From the NCBI RefSeq assembly GCF_013002705.1, contig NZ_JABEND010000007.1, positions 210,673 through 272,312 on the forward strand: a stretch of 61,640 nt of DNA, read 5' to 3'. The notes beneath the pieces are model-generated. The model saw only the letters and a program-made list of their open reading frames with translations, ran no database searches and was not told the origin of the DNA. How positions within the stretch are numbered: the stretch's first letter is position 1; every line of letters begins with the position of its first letter. The position numbers and the translations under genes are program-made. The DNA comes from Nakamurella aerolata. Its GTDB lineage: Bacteria > Actinomycetota > Actinomycetes > Mycobacteriales > Nakamurellaceae. Below, in pieces: positions 37,920 through 46,071 of the stretch.

Positions 37920-37972
37920 GGTGATCCTCCTTTCCGGGCTCACGAAGTGGTCGGAGTGGACGCGGGGCCTGC

Positions 37973-38056
37973 TCAGCAGGCGTTCGAGATGGTGCTTCCC
38001 AGCGTCTGGGTCTCCGCCGCGGTGGTCGGCAGCTGCTGCAGGTCGAGCACGGACAT
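37973..38056 (-). CDS. Class III lanthipeptide-type precursor, copy 1
   Basis: A 27-residue peptide beginning MSVLDLQQLPTTAAETQ and ending TLGSTISNAC. It has the same leader motif, length and SxxSxxC end as its neighbour. Its ATG at 38056 follows gaggagg with a 6-nt gap. It starts 64 nt after the LanKC stop, so it is in the same operon. The probable core is the last 8 residues (GSTISNAC), by analogy with the very short cores of lipolanthines; the exact leader cleavage point is inferred. Two serines and one Cys allow a single bicyclic ring per molecule. Confidence 0.88.
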   Translation of the reverse strand: MSVLDLQQLPTTAAETQTLGSTISNAC

Positions 38057-38120
38057 GTCGTTCCTCCTCTCTGAAACATTCGCCGGTGCAAGGCGTTCGC
38101 TTGGTCGGGCCGAACGGTGA

Positions 38121-40988
38121 TCACACCGGTTCTGTCGGTACGCCAGGCACACACTGTCGGCCGGCGCTGGTTTCTCTCCGTGGCCCGTCCGCCGGCACCA
38201 GCACCTTGTGGGTGCGCTGGGTGGGCCGCGGGGTTACGGGGAGTTGTGCCCGGGCGCCGGCACCGACACGCATCAGCGTCTCGGTGCCGGTCCCGGTGGT
38301 TTGCGGGTCGATCTGGCCTGCGGCCGCATCGAAAAACGGCAGGAACGGCTTGGTCGGGTCAACCGTCGCGGTGACGGCGGCCAGTACCCCAGCCGTCCCT
38401 GTCAAGTAATCCATTGACAATCGATGCAATCCGTCCGCGGGGAACGCCAGCGCCCCGCGCCAATCAATCGCGTGCCAACGCAGTCGGCTGAGGTGGTTCG
38501 CGGCCAACTCCGCGGTGCCGAGCTCCGGGCGGGTCTGGGCCAGGCGTGCGGCTGCGGCCATCAACCCGGCCCGGCCGCGGCGCAGATGGGCATCGATGAC
38601 GAAGGTGCTCCGCAACGCAGCGGCGAGCAACGGCAGCTCGGCGTGCAGTTCAGCGAGCTCCTGTCGGTGCTGGGGCGATCCAGGCAGCTGGTGTGCGATC
38701 AACTCGTCCAGCACCAGCGCGATACCAGCGCTGCCCACCTCCAAGTAGGGCCAGCTCCGGAATCCGCCGTCGACCTGCAGGGTGCCGTTGTGCGCACGTA
38801 CGCACAGCGCCAGATCGCGGCGGACGGCTCGGGTTGCTGCCGCACCCCATCGCCATTCGCCGGTGGTTGCCTGCAGATGTTGCAGGAACAGGGCAACACC
38901 CGACCAGCCGCGCAGCAGGCCGGCGTTGGTGCCGGCATCGGCCGGCCGTCCAGCCGATCCGCTCGGCACGTCGACACCGTGCGGTAGTCCGTCGTCGATC
39001 AGCGCGATCAGTCTGTCGCCCAGTCCTTTTGCGGCTGTCAGCCGTTCGGCGGCGTCGCCGGCCTGAGTGTGCAGCAGCGCCCAACCGATGCCGGCGAGTC
39101 CGGAGTGCAAGGACACGTCGGTGACGGCGGCTGCCTGTGAAAGGCTGCTGTCCAACAGCGAATCGGCGGTTTCGGTACAGCCGAGCTGTGCCAACACATA
39201 GGCAACGCCGGCCGAACCGTCCATGAAGCCCGGTCCGGTTCCAGGTGGGAACGCCCGGCGGCGCAGCCACTCCACCGCGCCGTCCGGCGCCGGGTGACCG
39301 GTCAACCGCAACGACCACAGCACACCGGCAGCGCCGTGCCCGAAGGCGGCGGCCTGCCCAGGCTCGAACTGGATGAAGTCGCCGGGAAAGAGCCGGTCGG
39401 CACGGTCGAGGGTCATGGACATCCGCAGGGCCTCGGCCATCGCCGCACGCGCGGCGGCCGAGCCGAGATCCGGGCCGAGTGATGCGTCGGCAGGCCCCGT
39501 CCGCTTGGCAGCTGCCAGGGGCCGCCCGCGGCGATCCGGACGGCCGGCACCGGCCGTACCGCTGCGGGTTGACGTGTTGTCGGGCTCCGCAGCATGCTGC
39601 TGCGGCAACCACGCGGCGGCCGACGGAAAGTGCTGCAGGGCAATCTGCGTCAGCGCAGGGCGTCGCCCTGGATCAAGCGCAAGAAGTTCGGTCATGGGCA
39701 GCAGCAGCCATAGCGCCACCACGTCGATGGCCCGCTCGTCGATCTCGAATCCTTTGGCGGTGCGATCAACGAAGCCGGCATGCCCATTGTGCTGACGGAC
39801 GGCCGCTTCCACCGGGACGGCTGCCTCGAAATCGACCAGGCTGACCTGATCGTCGGCATCCACCATGATGTTTGCCGGGTGCACATCGCCGACCACGTAC
39901 CCGGCGCGGTGCACCCGGTCGACAACTCCCCGCAGGCGGGTCAGCACTCGGGCGGCACGGCGCGTGTATGCCTGGCAGTCCGTGGTGTTCGGCTCGAACC
40001 CGATCAACGGATTGTTGCTGGCCACCCATGCTTGCAGAGTGATGCCAGGCATCTTCTCGACTGCGATGAAGTGGTGCTCCCAGACCTGATGTTCTCCCAG
40101 AAGACCGGGAACCCCAGGCACCTCATGCAACGCCAGCAGCGCGGCAGCCTCTTTGCGCAGCCGCGTGACGGCGTCAACGCCGTCGCCGGAGCAGCCAGCA
40201 AGGGGGCGCGCTTCCTTGAGGATCACCTCGGTCCCGGCCCCGTCGGCAGACCGTGTCCGCGCCAGATAGACGCCGCCGCCGTTGGAGAAGTGCAGCGCCG
40301 ATTCCACCCGGTAGGGAAACTCGGTCACCGGGCCGTCCCCGGCCTCGATGGTCGTGTCGCGCAGGACTTTTGGTGATTCTGCCCAGTTGGGCGCGACCGC
40401 GCCAGGGGCTCGCTCGTCCGGTACCAGCACTCCGTCGGGTTGTTCCACGGCCAAGCAGCGCTCGCCGTCCGGCCGGTAGCAAAAGCGCGACCGGAACCCG
40501 CCGTAGCGGGCGAAGACCGGGCCGTTCCGGAAGCGTTGGTCGCTCAGGATGTAGGGCCCGTCGAGCCCGTCGAGCGCCGAGGCCAAAGCCGGTAGCAACT
40601 CTTCGAAGACGGATAGATCGCTCGGATATACAGTGATGAACTTGCCGCTGGAGGACCTGGCCGCGTACTTCAGGTTGACCGCACGCACCAGCGCAGGGCT
40701 GCGCAGAAATTTGAAGGCCACCCCCTCATCGGTGAGTAGCGCGGAAGCCTTTGCCAGGCAGCGTTCCGCCGCTTCCGGGGTGCTGCTCACGTGGATCTTC
40801 CACCCCTGCCAGGGCAGCTGACACCCGATCGGTGACAAGCTCACCCAACCGTCCCGCTCGCCGCGCCGCCAGCCGGCTGGTACCGGCCCGGTCGCAAGGG
40901 CGAACGCCGGCCGCTCAGCATTCCACCGCGCCGGGTGGTCGAAGAAGACCGGGTCGGCGAGGCTGAACAACTCGGTGTTGGCTCGCAT
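38121..40988 (-). CDS. Class III lanthipeptide synthetase LanKC
   Basis: A 955-residue three-domain synthetase. Residues 1-~220 form the phospho-Ser/Thr lyase domain, ~230-460 a Ser/Thr-kinase domain, and ~530-930 a LanC-like cyclase domain. Kinase landmarks are the glycine loop NGGGVYLAR, Lys258 in VILKEAR, catalytic Asp368 in VGDVHPANIMVD and the metal-binding LVDFE at 384-388 (DFE for DFG). The cyclase part has GLAGIGWALL and LRGWSGVALF segments but shows no obvious Cys-Cys-His zinc set, as expected for class III. A low-complexity linker at about 475-520 separates kinase and cyclase. It phosphorylates and eliminates the core serines and closes the ring. ATG at 40988 with aaaggag; the GNAT gene is 41 nt upstream and the precursors directly downstream. 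Confidence 0.94.
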   Translation of the reverse strand: MRANTELFSLADPVFFDHPARWNAERPAFALATGPVPAGWRRGERDGWVSLSPIGCQLPWQGWKIHVSSTPEAAERCLAKASALLTDEGVAFKFLRSPALVRAVNLKYAARSSSGKFITVYPSDLSVFEELLPALASALDGLDGPYILSDQRFRNGPVFARYGGFRSRFCYRPDGERCLAVEQPDGVLVPDERAPGAVAPNWAESPKVLRDTTIEAGDGPVTEFPYRVESALHFSNGGGVYLARTRSADGAGTEVILKEARPLAGCSGDGVDAVTRLRKEAAALLALHEVPGVPGLLGEHQVWEHHFIAVEKMPGITLQAWVASNNPLIGFEPNTTDCQAYTRRAARVLTRLRGVVDRVHRAGYVVGDVHPANIMVDADDQVSLVDFEAAVPVEAAVRQHNGHAGFVDRTAKGFEIDERAIDVVALWLLLPMTELLALDPGRRPALTQIALQHFPSAAAWLPQQHAAEPDNTSTRSGTAGAGRPDRRGRPLAAAKRTGPADASLGPDLGSAAARAAMAEALRMSMTLDRADRLFPGDFIQFEPGQAAAFGHGAAGVLWSLRLTGHPAPDGAVEWLRRRAFPPGTGPGFMDGSAGVAYVLAQLGCTETADSLLDSSLSQAAAVTDVSLHSGLAGIGWALLHTQAGDAAERLTAAKGLGDRLIALIDDGLPHGVDVPSGSAGRPADAGTNAGLLRGWSGVALFLQHLQATTGEWRWGAAATRAVRRDLALCVRAHNGTLQVDGGFRSWPYLEVGSAGIALVLDELIAHQLPGSPQHRQELAELHAELPLLAAALRSTFVIDAHLRRGRAGLMAAAARLAQTRPELGTAELAANHLSRLRWHAIDWRGALAFPADGLHRLSMDYLTGTAGVLAAVTATVDPTKPFLPFFDAAAGQIDPQTTGTGTETLMRVGAGARAQLPVTPRPTQRTHKVLVPADGPRRETSAGRQCVPGVPTEPV

Positions 40989-41029
40989 CGCTACTCCTTT
41001 CCGAGATCGCTTCGGGTGTCGATGGATTG

Positions 41030-41695
41030 CTACTGGGCCATGCCGGTCGAGACCATCGCGACCCTGTCGAACGAGGTGGAGGGGTGGGTGGCGAGGTAAC
41101 GCACCAGCGCGAGTTCCGCCGTCCTCTTGTCGTCCGCCGGCACCACGTCATGGATGGGGTATCGCTCGCCGTACTCGGCGACGGACCGCTCGAATTCGTC
41201 GCGCAGGATCGACCACACGGTGCGGTGGTGGTAACTGCCGTCCAGGTAGTGGTAGTCACGCAGGACGCCCTCCAACACGAAGCCGCCTTTGGTCAGCATC
41301 CCGAGGGTGTGCCGGTTGTAACCCGCCGTGACGAACTCGACGCGGTGAGCGTTCTCGCCGTGGAACAGGTGATCCACCAACAGCCGCAACGCTTCGAAGC
41401 CGATCCCCGAGCCCCACAACGTGGTCTCGCCGATGGCGCCGCCTATCGAGAACGACCCGGCCGCAATGTTCAGGCGCCGATAGTTCACCACCCCGACCGG
41501 GGACCCGGCAGCATCCTTGACCATCAGATAGCGAACCTGTCCGGACTCATTGATGTCCCGGATCGCCTTTGCTGTCACGATTTCCGCTGTATCACCGGTC
41601 AAGCCGGCGGCCGTCGAGGTCGGCCGCAGCCAGCTCTCGATCAGCTCGTACTCATCCTCGACCGGCCAGTCCAGGCGGCACCGTTGGCTCTTCAT
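41030..41695 (-). CDS. GNAT-family acyl/acetyltransferase
   Basis: A 221-residue RimJ/RimL-type GNAT protein with the cofactor-binding segment GETTLWGSGIGFEALRLLVDHLF and NRHTLGMLTKGGFVLEGVLRD following. A C-terminal extension of ~35 residues goes beyond the usual fold. In the known lipopeptide RiPP goadvionin, a GNAT enzyme (GdvG, from memory) joins the long acyl chain to the peptide N terminus. This gene is in the operon directly before LanKC, so the same role is the best guess; self-resistance acetylation is an alternative. Its ATG at 41695 overlaps the stop of the 66-residue small gene (atga). Confidence 0.8.
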   Translation of the reverse strand: MKSQRCRLDWPVEDEYELIESWLRPTSTAAGLTGDTAEIVTAKAIRDINESGQVRYLMVKDAAGSPVGVVNYRRLNIAAGSFSIGGAIGETTLWGSGIGFEALRLLVDHLFHGENAHRVEFVTAGYNRHTLGMLTKGGFVLEGVLRDYHYLDGSYHHRTVWSILRDEFERSVAEYGERYPIHDVVPADDKRTAELALVRYLATHPSTSFDRVAMVSTGMAQ

Positions 41696-41892
41696 TTCTG
41701 TTCCTCCAGTTCTCGAGCTGGGGTCGCGCTGAGCTGTTCGGTCGCTGCCGGCGCATCGGACGGTTGCCCAGCGGCACGGCGCCACCAACGCTTACGACGC
41801 GGCGCTGTCGGCAGCGGGACCAGGGGCTCGTCCAGCCGGCCGTCGAGCGGGAATTGCATGGCTGCCGTCCGCAGCAACTGATGCGCGCTCAT
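41692..41892 (-). CDS. Small protein of unknown function, coupled to the GNAT gene
   Basis: A 66-residue protein beginning MSAHQLLRTAAMQFPLDGRLDEP, with a basic RRKRWWRRAAG stretch near residue 33 and an acidic end ELEEQK. No family is recognised, and there is neither a signal peptide nor an ACP-type DSL motif. It is supported by context: its start overlaps the stop of the preceding short ORF and its stop overlaps the GNAT start, both as atga. A longer version starting at TTG 41958 is possible but lies 18 nt from the nearest Shine-Dalgarno. Confidence 0.55.
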   Translation of the reverse strand: MSAHQLLRTAAMQFPLDGRLDEPLVPLPTAPRRKRWWRRAAGQPSDAPAATEQLSATPARELEEQK

Positions 41893-41969
41893 CCGTGCCG
41901 TCGCGGTGCAGACCGCGTCGATACACCGCGACACCACATTCCGAAACACCACAAGCAACGAAGCAACAC
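41889..41969 (-). CDS. 26-residue Cys/Trp-rich leader ORF
   Basis: A GTG-started ORF of 26 codons (MLLRCLWCFGMWCRGVSTRS, then APRRHG) preceded by gggaggagg with 7 nt spacing, the best Shine-Dalgarno in the operon. Its TGA overlaps the ATG of the 66-residue gene. It may be a leader peptide that couples translation to the downstream genes, or an artefact in which the ribosome site serves the TTG at 41958. Three Cys and two Trp in 13 residues are notable for such a short sequence. Confidence 0.4.
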   Translation of the reverse strand: MLLRCLWCFGMWCRGVSTRSAPRRHG

Positions 41970-42343
41970 CGTGACACCTCCTCCCGGTGATGAACCTTGC
42001 TCGGAATTACCCAGAGCACGTGCAGACTGTGGGTCATCGTTGAACTGTCGCGGTGTACGGAGTGAGATCGCTTGTGCTGAAAGATGTTCTGCGATCCCGT
42101 TGGTCCAACGTCACTGCAACTGCGGAACCCGCTGGGCGGGGCGATGACTGGCATCGACTCTGACCGAGCTCGGCGGCGGTCGTCAACGATTCCGGGTCAG
42201 GCTGTCGCAATCACGTCAGCCACCTGACCTGCGCTGACGTGATTGCGACAGCTCGGTTGCCGCCGCAAGGACTGATCGATTGACTCGGCACCAGCGCCGC
42301 CTGCGTGGCGGCGGATCAGCCCACCACGGTGAAGGAGCGTTCG
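41970..42343. promoter_or_regulatory. Divergent control region of the biosynthetic island
   Basis: 374 bp separate the minus-strand operon start from the plus-strand diiron gene. Both promoters must lie here. The main visible element is the 19-bp inverted repeat listed separately; the stretch is less GC-rich than the genes around it. No -35/-10 pair stands out. Confidence 0.6.
42200..42251. promoter_or_regulatory. 19-bp perfect inverted repeat between the two operons
   Basis: gctgtcgcaatcacgtcag (42200-42218) is repeated as an exact inverted copy (42233-42251) around a 14-nt spacer. The arms are 19/19 complementary. Its place about 90 nt before the diiron gene, between divergent operons, favours an operator or a regulatory hairpin in the diiron-gene leader over a terminator. 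The LuxR-type regulator of the island is a candidate binder. Confidence 0.75.
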
Positions 42344-43279
42344 ATGAGCAGGTGGAGCACTCTGCTGATGGACTCCGCGCAGTTGTCCGAACTGCCGAAA
42401 GTCCCTGTGGCGGAGGCCTTCCGGCATGCGGATCTGGTAGCGGCACAACGGCCGGTGCCGTTGGACCTGTATCGCAGATGGGAGCAGCAGCAGTGGTCAG
42501 CGGAGCAGCTGACCTTCGATCGGGATCGTGCGCTGTACTCCAATCGACGGCTTCCATCACATCTGAAGTCGGCCCTGCGAGACTCCATTGCGACCTTCAT
42601 CATCGGTGAGTACACCGGGCTCGACATGCTCGGACCGATTCTCACCGGCTCCCCCGACGAGAGCTACTCGCTGTTTCTCGGCACCCAGATCGCCGATGAG
42701 ACAAGACATTCGCGCGTGGTGTTCCGAATGGGCGAGGAGGTGCTGGGACTTCCGCCGGACCCGAGGACCCAATTGGCCAGTGCCTGGCAAATGGTGAGTC
42801 CCGCTCACGCCGAGCTTGCGATGCTGGAGACCTCTATCGTCCGCGAGCTCAACTCGCGGCCACTGGATTACCGGCGGTGGTTGCAGGCGGTAACGCTGTT
42901 CCACTTCATCACCGAAGGGCTGCTGGCCCTGGTCGGCCAACGCGCGCTGGTGCATCTGCTCCGCGACGTTCCGATGTTCGACTCAACCAAATCGGTGTTC
43001 CTGGCCATGTGCCGCGACGAATCCAGACACATCGGATTCGGCTTGCACGCCCTCCGCACCGGGATGGCCGAAGGACACGCCGAGACCATTTACGAAGTAC
43101 TCGAGAAGGCGGTACCGCTGGTGTTCCGATTCGACAGCGAGTTCAGCAACATCTCGACCGAGTTCCACGACATGACAACGACCATGGCGCGCCGGCACCT
43201 CACGTCGATCGGCGCTGATCAGCAGTTCGCCAACCACCTGATGGCGCCGTGGGAGCGCCGAACCAAGGAGGCGTCATGA
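42344..43279 (+). CDS. R2-like/ferritin-like diiron oxidase
   Basis: A 311-residue helical protein with a complete diiron ligand set in the ribonucleotide-reductase R2 order: Glu89 (IIGEYTG), Glu119 and His122 (DETRH), Glu191 (FITEG), Glu226 and His229 (DESRH). No obvious radical-tyrosine context of class I reductases and no large subunit gene are present, so it is more likely an R2-like oxidase or an AurF-type oxygenase acting in the island's pathway, for instance on an acyl chain or aldehyde. ATG at 42344 follows gaaggag. Its stop overlaps the start of the ligase/dehydrogenase fusion (atga), so the two are made together. Confidence 0.82.
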   Translation: MSRWSTLLMDSAQLSELPKVPVAEAFRHADLVAAQRPVPLDLYRRWEQQQWSAEQLTFDRDRALYSNRRLPSHLKSALRDSIATFIIGEYTGLDMLGPILTGSPDESYSLFLGTQIADETRHSRVVFRMGEEVLGLPPDPRTQLASAWQMVSPAHAELAMLETSIVRELNSRPLDYRRWLQAVTLFHFITEGLLALVGQRALVHLLRDVPMFDSTKSVFLAMCRDESRHIGFGLHALRTGMAEGHAETIYEVLEKAVPLVFRFDSEFSNISTEFHDMTTTMARRHLTSIGADQQFANHLMAPWERRTKEAS

Positions 43280-46017
43280 GGGGTGGGCCGCTGCACGATT
43301 GGGTCGGCGCGACAACCATATCGACTGCCACCAGACTGGAACGCGAGCAGCTGGTCGACGGGGCGCTGGCAATAGCCGCGCGACTTGCCCAGCGCGGCGG
43401 CGAGCCCGGCGACCGGATCGGATTACTGTGCCGGAACGGGCCGGGCTTCGTCGCAGCGGCGTTGGCCTTGATGCACGCCGACGCATCGATCGTGCTGATC
43501 GACCCGACCCTTGACGACCGTCGGGTCGCCGAACGCTGCCACCAGGCCGGGACCGATCTGGTCGTCAGCGACACCGACCGTCAGTTGGCCGGCGTCGACG
43601 TTCTGAGCACCGAGCAGCTATCCGTGGCCAACCAGCGCGACAGCTCACGGCAGCTCGACGTCACCGCATGGTGGCGCCGCTCTGACGCCTTGGTGGTGTT
43701 CTCGTCCGGAACCACCGGAACGCCATGTGCGATCGTCCGTCCTGGGCCGGGATTGCGCGAAAACCTCGCGCGTACTCAGCGGCGAATGGGTTACCGGACA
43801 ACGGATGTGCTCATGCCGCTGTTGCCGTACTCGCATCAGTACGGATTCTCGATGGTGCTGCTGTGGTGGCTGTCCGGGTGCGCGTTGGTCAGTATTGCTC
43901 CGCAGTCTTTGGGTACCGCGCTGCAGGCCGCCGCGGCGTGCCAGGTCACTGTTGTCGACGCGACCCCGGCCAGCTATCACAGCTTGCTGCGGTTGATCCG
44001 GTTCACCGGCAACGCTGCCCAGAACAAGCTCGACCTCTCGGCAGTCCGCATGTGGTGCGTCGGCGGTTCACCTGTGGGCGCGGCGCTGCGCACGGCGATG
44101 TCCGATGCATTCGGTCGTCCGTTGTTGGACGGCTACGGCAGCAGTGAGCTGGGCAACATCGCACTGGCGGATCCGCAGGACCCGATCGGCTGCGGCCGAC
44201 CGTTGGACGGAGTCAGCGTGCAGATTGTTGACGAAGACGGCAGCCCCGTAGCGCCCGGCACAGTCGGACGCATCCTGGTCGCCTCCCCCGATCAACTCAT
44301 TGCCCGTAAGCCGGTCGGCGAGCCTTGGCAGCCGGTGGCTGCCGGCTACTTCGCGACCGGTGACCTCGGCCGGCTCGACGAGCACGGTCGGTTGACGGTC
44401 ATTGGCCGGGCCAAGGCCGTGCACCGGCTCGGACACACGCTGTACCCCGAAGCGATTGCGGCTCGCGCTGAGGTGTGCGGAGCCCCGGTCCAGGTGATCG
44501 CGGACGCCGACGAGCGCACCGGCAGTCGATTGACTTTTGTGGTGGCGGCCGAGCCTGACCGCGGCTCGGCGGCCGACTGGCGCCGTCGCTTTTGCTCGGT
44601 GCTCGACCGCGCGGAATGGCCCAACCGGGTGCTGGTCGTCGACCGGTTCCCGACTGGCTCCACAGGGAAGCCGTCGTTGGACGGGCTGCGAGAATTGGTG
44701 CGGGACAACGGCTTCGGCACCAGACACGCTGAGGGAGAATTAGCCGGCCAGACCGTTTCGCCTGCGTCATCGGCCGTCAAGAGCTGGCCGGCTCGCGCGC
44801 AAGCTCGGTGGGACCGGCTGTCAGTTGTCGCTGATCGGCTGGAGCAGGACAGGGCATTGGCGATCTCGCTGTTGACGGCGGTGGTCGGCCACCAGGCCGC
44901 CGCGGACGAAGTGGACGCCGCAGTGGCGACACTGCGCGGCGCTCGGGACGAGGTGCTGCGCTACCAGCCCGGTCAGATCGACCGCCTCGCCGTGTTCATG
45001 CCATCGAATATCCCGCTGTACTCCTACGTCTTGCATCTGTTGGTTCCGTCGCTCTACACCGATCGCATTGCGTTCCGGCCGTCGAGCCATATCCGCGACG
45101 CCACCGTCGCGCTGCATGAGTATCTGTCGGGGCTGCATGGCTTGGACATCGAGTTGAGCCTGCAGACCCAGCGGGAGTTCCTGACAGGGCCGGTGGCGAA
45201 CAGCGATGTCGTTGTCTTCACCGGGACCTACGCCAACGCCGAGAGGATCCGCGATGAGCTGCGACCGGATCAGCTGATGCTGTTCTTCGGTCAGGGTGTG
45301 AACCCCGTGGTGGTCGGTACTGATGCCGACCTGGCGGCGGCGGTCGCCGACGTACTCAGGATCAGGATGATCAACAACGGCCAGGACTGTTTCGGTCCTG
45401 ACGTGATTCTGGTGCACGACAGCATCGCCGACGAGTTCGTTGCCCGCTTGCAGGCCAAGCTCACCGCGCTGCGGTTCGGTGAATATGCCGATCCGACCGC
45501 TGATTACGGCCCGCTGTTGTACGAGCAAGCCTTCGGGGGTGCGGTCGAACATCTACAGCGGATGGCCGACACGATCGTGCACGGTGGTGCGGTCCAGTTG
45601 CGGCAGCGCCACCTGGAACCGACGGTGCTGCGGCGCCCGTTGCCGTCGAAACTCACCTGCGAAGAACTGTTCGCACCGATCTTCAACGTCGTCACCTATC
45701 CGGACGACGCGTCGCTGCACCGGGTACTGCGTTCGCCGTACTTTGCCGAACGCGCCATGGGTGCCATGGTGTACGGCTGCGGCGAGGCGACCGTCGAGCT
45801 CCTGCGCGAGCGGCATCACGTGTGCGTCGAGACGACGCTGCTCGATGAGGACGACGGCAACTCGCCTTTCGGGGGGCGCGGCATCCGCGCCAATTACATC
45901 GCCGTTCGCGGCGCCCGGTACGCCGAGCCACTACTGCTGTCCAAGGCGATCGCCGAGTATGCCAAGCCGGCGGGGCAGCCCGCTGCCCACGGTCCGGTTC
46001 GTCCGGCGAGTGCCTGA
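43276..46017 (+). CDS. Fusion of acyl-adenylating ligase and aldehyde-dehydrogenase-type reductase
   Basis: A 913-residue two-enzyme fusion. Residues 1-~490 are an AMP-forming acyl ligase with the ATP loop VVFSSGTTGTPCAIVR, DGYGSSELGN, YFATGDLGRLDEHG and the terminal Lys in TGSTGKPS. Residues ~520-900 are an aldehyde-dehydrogenase fold with Cys705 in NNGQDCFGP, EELFAPIFNVV and SPFGGRGIRAN. The general-base Glu of oxidising dehydrogenases (ELGGK) is absent: the segment reads FFGQG. That suits reduction of an activated acyl group to an aldehyde, as in the LuxE-LuxC pair. No carrier domain separates the modules. ATG at 43276 with aaggagg, coupled to the diiron gene. Confidence 0.85.
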   Translation: MRGGPLHDWVGATTISTATRLEREQLVDGALAIAARLAQRGGEPGDRIGLLCRNGPGFVAAALALMHADASIVLIDPTLDDRRVAERCHQAGTDLVVSDTDRQLAGVDVLSTEQLSVANQRDSSRQLDVTAWWRRSDALVVFSSGTTGTPCAIVRPGPGLRENLARTQRRMGYRTTDVLMPLLPYSHQYGFSMVLLWWLSGCALVSIAPQSLGTALQAAAACQVTVVDATPASYHSLLRLIRFTGNAAQNKLDLSAVRMWCVGGSPVGAALRTAMSDAFGRPLLDGYGSSELGNIALADPQDPIGCGRPLDGVSVQIVDEDGSPVAPGTVGRILVASPDQLIARKPVGEPWQPVAAGYFATGDLGRLDEHGRLTVIGRAKAVHRLGHTLYPEAIAARAEVCGAPVQVIADADERTGSRLTFVVAAEPDRGSAADWRRRFCSVLDRAEWPNRVLVVDRFPTGSTGKPSLDGLRELVRDNGFGTRHAEGELAGQTVSPASSAVKSWPARAQARWDRLSVVADRLEQDRALAISLLTAVVGHQAAADEVDAAVATLRGARDEVLRYQPGQIDRLAVFMPSNIPLYSYVLHLLVPSLYTDRIAFRPSSHIRDATVALHEYLSGLHGLDIELSLQTQREFLTGPVANSDVVVFTGTYANAERIRDELRPDQLMLFFGQGVNPVVVGTDADLAAAVADVLRIRMINNGQDCFGPDVILVHDSIADEFVARLQAKLTALRFGEYADPTADYGPLLYEQAFGGAVEHLQRMADTIVHGGAVQLRQRHLEPTVLRRPLPSKLTCEELFAPIFNVVTYPDDASLHRVLRSPYFAERAMGAMVYGCGEATVELLRERHHVCVETTLLDEDDGNSPFGGRGIRANYIAVRGARYAEPLLLSKAIAEYAKPAGQPAAHGPVRPASA

Positions 46018-46071
46018 CGCGCGGCACGTTGAGCTCGGATTCCTACTGGCCTGTGAAGTCCGGGAGCCCTG

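Noticed and set aside
42344-43279. The diiron gene as a ribonucleotide reductase beta subunit
   Set aside because: Metal ligands fit, but no alpha-subunit gene is present, the radical-Tyr context is not evident and the gene is coupled to a biosynthetic enzyme.
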